A DNA stretch of 12,911 nucleotides from Alphaproteobacteria bacterium. Its GTDB lineage: Bacteria > Pseudomonadota > Alphaproteobacteria > ATCC43930 > CGMCC-115725. The translations under genes were made by a program, and so were the position numbers. Position 1 is the stretch's first letter. Every line of letters starts with the position of its first letter. The notes below the pieces were generated by a model. It saw only the letters and a program-made list of their open reading frames with translations. It ran no database searches and was not told where the DNA came from. The stretch is taken from assembly GCA_005884825.1 (NCBI GenBank), contig VAZT01000422.1:1-12911 (forward strand), in the 5' to 3' direction. This document shows, piece by piece, positions 7,271 to 12,911 of the stretch.

Positions 7271-8326
7271 TCAAGAAGTGCTCACAGCGCGGGGTTCCGG
7301 GGCGGAGGGCGCCTCGCTGAGGCGCCCCAGCTCGATCCGGATCTTGTCGAGAACGCCGTTCACCTTCATGTCGACGGCGACGCCGATGGCATTTGCAAAA
7401 CCGAATGCGTCGGTCGAGCCGTGGCTCTTGACCGCAATCCCGCCCAACCCGAGAAAAATGGCGCCATTATACCGGCGCGGGTCACTGCGCATCCGAAGCT
7501 TGCGGAGGGCACCGCGAGCAAACAAGTAACCGATCCGCGCCGACAAGGAATGGCGGAAAGAGGCCTCGAGAAATTCACCGAAAAGTTTGGCCATCCCTTC
7601 CGCCGTCTTGACGGCTATATTGCCGGTAAATCCATCGGTGACGACGACATCGACAGTGCCGGCCGCGATATCGTCTCCTTCGATGAACCCATAAAAATGG
7701 ATCGGAGTGACGGTGCCGCGCAAGCGCGCGCTCGCGCCGCGGACGGCGTCGTTTCCCTTGAGATCCTCCGAACCAACGTTGAGCAGCCCCACTGTCGGCT
7801 CGACCAGACCCAGAACAGTTCGAGCGAAAACATCACCCATCAGCGCGAATTGGACGAGGTTCTCCTCGTCGCACTCGACATTGGCGCCCAGGTCCAGCAT
7901 CACGCTTTCGCCCCGGCGCGTGGGAAAGAATGACGCGATTGCCGGCCGGTCGATGCCCGGCAGCATTTTCAGCACGAATTTGGCGATCGCCATCAAGGCG
8001 CCGGTGTTGCCGGCCGAAACCACGCCATCGGCCCGTCCGTCGGCAACCGAATCGATCGCCAGCCGCATGCTCGACTGCCGACCCGTCCGCAATGCCAGGG
8101 ACGGTCTCGTATCATCGGCCACCACCTCGTCGGTATGGTGCAATGTCACCGCGCTGGCAAGACGAGGGCGTTTCGCGAGAAGCGGCCGAACCTTTTCTTC
8201 CGCTCCGAACAGCAGAAAATGAATGTCGGGATGCCGCCGCAGCGCAATATCGGCCCCCTTGACGACCATGCGCGGAGCGTGGTCGCCGCCCATTGCATCG
8301 AGGGCGATCGTGACGCCGTCGCTCAC
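7271..8326 (-). CDS. plsX: Phosphate acyltransferase PlsX
   Basis: PlsX converts acyl-ACP to acyl-phosphate, the donor used by PlsY in phospholipid synthesis; it is a peripheral cytoplasmic enzyme. The conserved start VTIALDAMGGDHAP, the central SAGNTGALMA (about 104-113), DLGANVECD, the TDGFTGNIAVKTAEG stretch, and the KSHGSTDAFGFANAI motif near the C-terminus are all present. The length is 351 residues from the GTG at 8326, normal for the family. The frame is open further upstream to 8398, but that extension overlaps rpmF and is not conserved. A GAGG lies 7 bases before the GTG. It starts 28 bases after rpmF and abuts fabH, forming the usual rpmF-plsX-fabH operon. Confidence 0.95.
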   Translation of the reverse strand: MSDGVTIALDAMGGDHAPRMVVKGADIALRRHPDIHFLLFGAEEKVRPLLAKRPRLASAVTLHHTDEVVADDTRPSLALRTGRQSSMRLAIDSVADGRADGVVSAGNTGALMAIAKFVLKMLPGIDRPAIASFFPTRRGESVMLDLGANVECDEENLVQFALMGDVFARTVLGLVEPTVGLLNVGSEDLKGNDAVRGASARLRGTVTPIHFYGFIEGDDIAAGTVDVVVTDGFTGNIAVKTAEGMAKLFGEFLEASFRHSLSARIGYLFARGALRKLRMRSDPRRYNGAIFLGLGGIAVKSHGSTDAFGFANAIGVAVDMKVNGVLDKIRIELGRLSEAPSAPEPRAVSTS

Positions 8327-8354
8327 GTGGGTGCCTCTGACCCCGGTCTTGTTA

Positions 8355-8543
8355 TCAGCCAGTCTCCGAAGCTGTCTTCGTGACCTCCCGCCCGTCATAG
8401 TAGCCGCAGGATTGACACAGGTGGTGCGGGCGCTTCAGCTCGCCGCAATTCGGGCACTCCGCATAGGCGGCCGGCTTAAGCGCATGATGCGATCGCCGCA
8501 TATTGCGCCGCGATGGCGAAGTTTTCTTTTTGGGAACGGCCAT
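8355..8543 (-). CDS. rpmF: 50S ribosomal protein L32
   Basis: A 62-residue L32 of the large ribosomal subunit. The N-terminus MAVPKKKTSPSRRNMRRSHH is the standard signature. The zinc-binding form is present, with C30-x2-C33 and C43-x2-C46. The bases before the ATG (GAGCCCCCC) contain no Shine-Dalgarno sequence, which is unusual for a ribosomal protein gene. It lies between yceD (117-base gap) and plsX (28 bases), the conserved order. The 117-base gap contains a TATCAT resembling a -10 box, but no good -35 partner was found. Confidence 0.97.
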   Translation of the reverse strand: MAVPKKKTSPSRRNMRRSHHALKPAAYAECPNCGELKRPHHLCQSCGYYDGREVTKTASETG

Positions 8544-8660
8544 GGGGGGCTCGGTGATTTGGGGGTGGGTGCGTAATTAGCCAAAAACAGAGGCGGCGGC
8601 AACTATGATAGAACCGACCGATAGGCAGGTGCGGCGCGTGTCAGCGGCTCAGCGAGGATC

Positions 8661-9179
8661 TCAGGATCCCGCATCCTTCCGCGCCCGCGCCAGCGTTGCG
8701 AACGGCCCCTGCAGCGGTTCCGCGATTGCCGCCTCCTCAATCCTCGCCTCGGGATCGCGCGGAAAGATCGGGAGCGCCAGGGAGAGCTCCTGCGCGACCG
8801 CCTCACCGATATCGATCATATTGCCATCAAGGGGCTCGAATGCGGGTTCGTCGGTGTTCAGCGCGACTTCCTGCTTCTCCTCCGGAGCCGGGCCGTAAAC
8901 CAGCGAGAAGCGGTCGGAGACCGCGCCTCGAACCGGCTCGAGGGTAACCGCGCAGCATTGCTCGAACTCCGCCGCAAATTCGGCCTCGAGGAGGATCATC
9001 TCGGGGCTCTGACGCCTGAGTTCCACTTCGGCCGCGAGGCGGTCGAGAGATATTAGGTCGAACCGCTGCGAAAGCCTTTCCCGTTCTTCGGCGGTCGCTT
9101 CGATTCGCTGCCGGAACGGTCGTGCGCTCAGTTGGGCGAGCGGTATGAGCCGGGAGAATTCCGGTGGCGGACGGATCAT
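8661..9179 (-). CDS. yceD: YceD-family (DUF177) protein
   Basis: A 172-residue protein of the YceD/DUF177 family. Homologues sit next to rpmF and have been linked to 23S rRNA accumulation in bacteria and plants; the biochemical role is not settled. Visible features are the FSRLIPLAQL start, the cysteine-containing centre FEQCCAVTLEPV (73-83), the VDLGE-like IDIGEAVAQELSLALPIFPR (122-141), and the closing GPFATLARARKD. The later CxxxC pair of many homologues is absent. Its ATG overlaps the stop of the upstream chaperone gene by four bases (ATGA), indicating translational coupling. Confidence 0.9.
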   Translation of the reverse strand: MIRPPPEFSRLIPLAQLSARPFRQRIEATAEERERLSQRFDLISLDRLAAEVELRRQSPEMILLEAEFAAEFEQCCAVTLEPVRGAVSDRFSLVYGPAPEEKQEVALNTDEPAFEPLDGNMIDIGEAVAQELSLALPIFPRDPEARIEEAAIAEPLQGPFATLARARKDAGS

Positions 9180-9748
9180 AGTGCGTCTCCACTCAAATAG
9201 GAGAGGGTTATTCGAGACGGACCCGGCGGAACCTCAAATGATATATCACCGGCGAGAAGGTCGGCCGCGGACTGGCTGCGCAGTGCTCGAACAGCACTGC
9301 GAACGTAATATGCCAGGTCATTCGCAGCGGATTCCGGCGCAGAAACAGTGCCGAAAACGTTCCGGGCGAGGGCTGCAGCAAGCCACGCATCGTCGCCGGC
9401 GAGCCCGGATTCGTATGAGAGTATGCGGCCGTAGAAGGCTCTAGCCATGCGCTTCACATGCTTGCCAACGCTGAGGTCACCGACCCCCGTCTCGCGCAGC
9501 GAGCGGTCGAAATCGGCGAACATTCGGTCGAAAAAGCTTTGGCAGAACGGGCTCGCCTGCGGCCGATCCGTCTTGAGGCGGTGAAGATAGAGAAACGCGT
9601 GGAGGCACATCAATTCAAAGCGCCCGTCGAGCGTGTCCGGTACGCCATACTCAGCGAAGAAAACGGGTTGGCGGGCCTGCTCGACCACGCGCCCATATGC
9701 GATGTCTGCAGCCTCGCGGGCCGAATTGCGTCCGGAGAAAGAAAACAC
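9176..9748 (-). CDS. Ubiquinol-cytochrome c chaperone family protein (CBP3-like)
   Basis: Members of this family (Pfam Ubiq_cyt_C_chap) resemble mitochondrial Cbp3, which assists cytochrome b and bc1 complex assembly at the inner membrane. The recognisable core is VVEQARQPVFFAEYGVPDTLDGRFELMCLHAF (shortened here to its key residues YGVPDTLDGRFE) and GVGDLSVGKHVKRMARAFYGR. No signal or membrane segment is seen. I start at the GTG at 9748 (190 residues). A TTG at 9763 would add five residues (MRAAA) that are not family-like, and neither codon has a good ribosome binding site. It overlaps yceD by ATGA and is divergent from bamE. The conserved position before yceD-rpmF supports the call. Confidence 0.85.
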   Translation of the reverse strand: MFSFSGRNSAREAADIAYGRVVEQARQPVFFAEYGVPDTLDGRFELMCLHAFLYLHRLKTDRPQASPFCQSFFDRMFADFDRSLRETGVGDLSVGKHVKRMARAFYGRILSYESGLAGDDAWLAAALARNVFGTVSAPESAANDLAYYVRSAVRALRSQSAADLLAGDISFEVPPGPSRITLSYLSGDAL

Positions 9749-9775
9749 CGCAGCCGCTCGCAAACGCCGCGGACG

Positions 9776-9803
9776 TTGACAACCAACGACCCGCGGTTAA
9801 ACC
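9776..9803 (+). promoter_or_regulatory. Possible promoter for bamE
   Basis: A consensus -35 box TTGACA (9776-9781) is followed, after 16 bases, by TAAACC (9798-9803), which matches the -10 consensus at only half its positions. It is in the divergent region between the chaperone gene and bamE. The strong -35 makes a promoter plausible; the -10 is weak. Confidence 0.35.
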
Positions 9804-9866
9804 TGCTTACTGAAATAATGGGCGTGGCCCTGGTCGGTTTCAACGGAATGCCGGTTGCGTGATCCC

Positions 9867-10382
9867 ATGTGCGCTCCCCTAGCCATCTCGATACGGCGAT
9901 TCTTGGTTCTTCTCGCCACCGTTTCTGGCGCCGCTGCACTTGTCAGCTGCGCGGCAGCCGTGGACCAGCGCGGCCATCTGCCCAACCCGGATAAACTCGC
10001 CGAGATTCATGCCGGCAGCACGACCAAGGACGAGGTTGCGAAGATCCTCGGCACGCCGTCGAGCGTCAGCGTCTTCAACAACGACAAGTCATGGTATTAC
10101 ATCAGCCGGCGAACCTCGCAGACCGCTTTTTTTGAGCCGAACGTGCTCGACCAGCAGGTCTACATCGTCAATTTCGACGACCAAGGGGTAGTCAAGGCGG
10201 TCGACCACAAGGCCTTGGAAGACGGAAAGGAGGTCACGCCGGTTGCCCGGGCAACCCCGGCGCCCGGCCGCGAGTTGTCGTTTCTCGAGCAGCTGATCGG
10301 CAACCTCGGGAAGTTTAACGGCGGGACGATGTTGGTGATCTTGATCATCGGGTTGACCGCGGGGCCGGCAGTGTCCTTGTAG
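9867..10382 (+). CDS. bamE: Outer membrane assembly lipoprotein BamE (SmpA/OmlA), with altered C-terminus
   Basis: BamE is a small lipoprotein of the Bam complex that inserts beta-barrel proteins into the outer membrane. From the ATG at 9867 there is a basic n-region (SIRR), a hydrophobic segment and a lipobox LVSC with the lipidated cysteine C28. The SmpA/OmlA domain follows: IHAGSTTKDEVAKILGTPSSV, SWYYISRRT and VYIVNFDDQG. The alphaproteobacterial tail TPAPGRELSFLEQLIGNLGKFN is also present. A TTG at 9855 would add four residues. The family sequence ends near 10322. The last 18 or so residues (TMLVILIIGL...) are the antisense of the hppA 3' end, so the natural stop has been lost and the frame runs on to TAG at 10380. 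The lipoprotein core looks intact. Confidence 0.88.
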   Translation: MCAPLAISIRRFLVLLATVSGAAALVSCAAAVDQRGHLPNPDKLAEIHAGSTTKDEVAKILGTPSSVSVFNNDKSWYYISRRTSQTAFFEPNVLDQQVYIVNFDDQGVVKAVDHKALEDGKEVTPVARATPAPGRELSFLEQLIGNLGKFNGGTMLVILIIGLTAGPAVSL

Positions 10383-12394
10383 GGGTCGCCGACCGTATCT
10401 CCGGTCACTGCTGCCTTGTGCGGCTCGGATCCCTTGCCGCCGTGATGGCCTTCCTCGATGTATTTTTTGGCGTTGTCCCAGGCCCCCCCGCCCGAGGTCA
10501 TCGAGATCGCGACAAATATCCCTGTGACGATCGTACCAAGCAACATCGCCCCGAGCGAGCTGAACGCCGCTGCGCGACCGGCTATGGCCCAGATCACGAT
10601 CCAGAGCGCAATCGGCGCCAAGACCGGTAGCAATGAAGGCACGATCATCTCGCGGATCGCCGCGCGGGTCAGCATGTCGACGGCGAGCCCATAGTCGGGC
10701 TTGGCGCTGCCTTGCATGATGCCGGGGATCTCGCGGAACTGACGCCGCACCTCTATGACGACCGCCGCCGCCGCCCGGCCAACCGCGGTCATACCCATCG
10801 ATCCGAAGAGATAGGGCATCAGCCCCCCGATAAACAGCCCGATTACGACGTACGGATCCTGCAGCTAGAAGTGAACATCGAGGTTCGGGAAATAATGCTT
10901 CAGATCCTCGGTGTAGGCGGCAAACAGCACGAGCGACGCGAGCCCGGCGGAGCCGATCGCATACCCCTTCGTCACCGCCTTCGTCGTGTTGCCAACGGCG
11001 TCGAGCGCGTCGGTCGTCCGCCGCACGTCGCGCGGCAGGTCGGCCATCTCGGCGATGCCGCCGGCATTGTCGGTGACCGGACCGTAGGCGTCGAGCGCAA
11101 CGATCATCCCGGCCAGCGCCAGCATTGTCGTCGCGGCGATACCGATGCCGAAGAGACCGGCAACGAGGAACGAGGCGATGATCCCGAAACAGATCACGAT
11201 AACGGGCAGCGCCGTTGCTTCCATCGAAACGGCAAGGCCCTGGATCACGTTGGTGCCATGGCCTGTGGTCGAGCTGCGCGCGATGCTGCGTACCGGGCGG
11301 TAATCGGTTCCGGTGTAATACTCGGTGATCCACACGATAAAGCCGGTCACCGCCAGTCCGATGATCGCGCACAACCATAAGTCGGCGCCGGTCACCGAAG
11401 TGCCGGTGCTCATCGGCAACGGGTCCGAGAATCCCAGCATGAGGTAGATCAAGATCCCGATGGCAATGATGGACAGGATCCCTGTGGCGATGAGCCCCTT
11501 GTAAAGCGCTCTCATGATGCCGTTGTCGGCACCAATTCGAACGAAGAAGGTCCCGATCACTGAAGTTGCGATGCACACCGCGCCGATTGCCAGTGGCAGC
11601 ACGAGCAGCTTGTCGCGCAGCGCGAAAGTGGCCTGCGGCGGCGTGAAAAAGATCGCCGCGAGCAGCATCGTCGCGACAATCGTCACGGCATAGGTCTCGA
11701 ACAGATCGGCCGCCATCCCGGCGCAGTCGCCGACGTTATCGCCGACATTGTCGGCGATAACGGCCGGGTTGCGCGGATCGTCCTCCGGGATCCCGGCTTC
11801 GACTTTGCCGACGAGATCGGCTCCGACATCGGCTCCCTTCGTGAAGATACCCCCGCCGAGCCGGGCGAAGATCGAGATCAGCGATGCGCCGAAACTCAGC
11901 CCGACCATCGCTTCGAGCACCGGGCGCAGGTCATTTCCGGAAGCCGTCGCGCGCAGGATGAAATAATAGATGCCGACCCCGAGCAGGCCGAGGCCGACCA
12001 CCAGGAGTCCCGTGACGGCGCCCGCCTTGAAGGCGATTGCGAGCCCGGCCTTCAACCCGCTGCGGGCCGCTTGCGCCGTCCTCACATTAGCGCGCACCGA
12101 GACGTTCATCCCGATGTAGCCGGCGGCTCCCGACAATACCGCTCCGATCAAGTACCCTATCGCGACACGGAGCCCGAGCGTCAGCCCGAGGATGATGAGC
12201 ACGACGACGCCAACCGCTGCGATCGTTCGATATTGGCGGTTCAAATAGGCTCGGGCGCCGAGTTGTATGGCTCCCGAGATCTCCTGCATCCGGGTAGAGC
12301 CGGCATTGGCAGCCAATACTTGGCGGCTGGTAAACCAGCCATAGGCCAAGGCCAGCACGCCACACGCGATTACCAGAAAGTATAAGGAAGTCAT
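10325..12394 (-). pseudogene. hppA: Membrane-bound proton pyrophosphatase, interrupted by in-frame TAG and lacking its natural end
   Basis: HppA couples pyrophosphate hydrolysis to proton pumping across the inner membrane, with about 16 membrane helices. The ATG at 12394 begins the typical MTSLYFLVIACGVL; an upstream in-frame start at 12433 is not family-like. Motifs are FTKGADVGADLVGKVEAG (184-201), DNVGDNVGD (215-223) and GNTTKA. The lysine K472 in GNTTKA marks the K+-independent H+-pumping class. After 509 residues a TAG (10865-10867) interrupts HF-stop-LQDPYVVIGL. The same frame then continues with 180 well-conserved residues, including TSGGGAWDNAKKYIE and DTVGDPYKDTAGPAVNPMIKITNIV. After NIV the sequence passes into antisense bamE, so the last few residues and the stop are missing. 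Without readthrough, the product lacks the C-terminal helices and part of the active site. Confidence 0.9.
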
Positions 12395-12541
12395 CCGGAA
12401 AGTCCCCAGAAATAAAACACCTGCTCTCAACATGCCCGGCGTCGCGGAAGCAGGTCACGGCCGGAACATGCCAGAACAGTGGCGGGCAGGCAACCATCTG
12501 TGCTCTGCATGCTACTCGAACCAGCCGAGCGCGGCAGCCGG

Positions 12542-12911
12542 TCAGAAATGGCGGTAGCCCGTCGCCTCCACTTGGATCGCCCGCCCGTCGTGATCGATAA
12601 GCCGGACCCCCGTCCCGGCCTCTATCCTGCCGATCTCCGTAATCGGGATTTGGAGGAGGGACGACAAGGCGGCGATGGCTTCGGTTGCGCCCGCAGGCGC
12701 CGCAAACAACAGCTCGTAATCGTCTCCGGCGGCAGCCAGGCGGGGAAGGATATCGCGGCTGCTCTCTGCGACCGCGCGAGCCGCCGGCGACAGGGGCAGC
12801 CGCGCCATCTCGACGACGGCGGCTGTTCCCGAGCTTTCACAGATGTGGCCGAGATCGGCCAGCAGGCCGTCCGACACGTCGATCATGGCGTGCGCTGTGC
12901 CGCACAGGCGG
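12542..12911 (-). CDS. thiL: Thiamine-monophosphate kinase, 3' part
   Basis: ThiL phosphorylates thiamine monophosphate to the active cofactor thiamine pyrophosphate in the cytoplasm. Only the C-terminal 122 or so residues are in the window; the 5' end is cut off at the right edge. Key segments are AHAMIDVSDGLLADLGHI, where the conserved aspartates bind metal and substrate, AAGDDYELLFAAP, and ITEIGRIEAGTGV near the end. An ATG at 12886 is internal: the frame continues upstream with family-like residues (RLCGTAHA). The hppA start lies 147 bases downstream of its stop on the same strand, the common thiL-hppA order. That gap shows no clear promoter or terminator. Confidence 0.93.
   Translation of the reverse strand, partial: RLCGTAHAMIDVSDGLLADLGHICESSGTAAVVEMARLPLSPAARAVAESSRDILPRLAAAGDDYELLFAAPAGATEAIAALSSLLQIPITEIGRIEAGTGVRLIDHDGRAIQVEATGYRHF

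Noticed and set aside
8223..8576. Plus-strand open frame of 117 codons across rpmF and the plsX start
   Set aside because: It is antisense to rpmF and plsX, with no family resemblance or ribosome binding site.
10865..10867. Pyrrolysine- or selenocysteine-type recoding at the hppA stop codon
   Set aside because: The codon is TAG, not TGA, HppA is not known to use pyrrolysine, no special tRNA or structure is visible, and the other genes here end normally with TAG or TGA.
10089..11576. Minus-strand open frame of 495 codons over hppA and bamE
   Set aside because: It is out of frame with the conserved pyrophosphatase sequence, has an R/H/D-rich composition typical of a shadow frame, and crosses antisense bamE.

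Overview
This window looks like chromosomal core DNA from a high-GC alphaproteobacterium, perhaps Rhodospirillales-like. The gene order thiL, hppA, bamE, cytochrome bc1 chaperone, yceD, rpmF, plsX, fabH, ihfA, tRNA-Pro is a typical alphaproteobacterial arrangement. The bc1 chaperone, the K+-independent type of proton pyrophosphatase and the ParC sequence fit the same group. The assignment rests on protein recognition and synteny only; no database was searched. No phage, transposase, CRISPR array or secondary-metabolite cluster is visible.

Layout. A PLP-dependent threonine/serine dehydratase lies on the plus strand at the left end. Its stop codon overlaps that of a convergent parC. Reading on along the minus strand come recO and era, which overlap by one base, then a polysaccharide (CE4) deacetylase and tRNA-Pro(GGG) with a clear promoter. 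Next are ihfA, fabH, plsX, rpmF, yceD and a ubiquinol-cytochrome c chaperone: nucleoid, fatty acid/phospholipid, ribosome and respiratory functions. The lipoprotein gene bamE is divergent on the plus strand and runs tail to tail into hppA. The 3' part of thiL ends the window.

The striking feature is damage to conserved genes. era lacks about 41 codons, including the G3 (DTPG) region, and changes frame at the gap. fabH lacks about 35 codons in frame, just before its catalytic cysteine. hppA has an in-frame TAG in an otherwise well-preserved sequence. The 3' ends of bamE and hppA are fused, so both have lost their natural stop codons. The dehydratase has no standard start codon in front of its conserved N-terminus. 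Either this genome is in early decay, with intact copies elsewhere or a host-dependent life, or the assembly carries several small collapses and errors. The sequence alone cannot decide.

I found no convincing new biological system. The points most worth checking are the cluster of gene lesions, the inverted pair of palindromic repeat units between recO and parC, and the departures from the usual gene order (no rnc before era, no merR after ihfA, a deacetylase in between).
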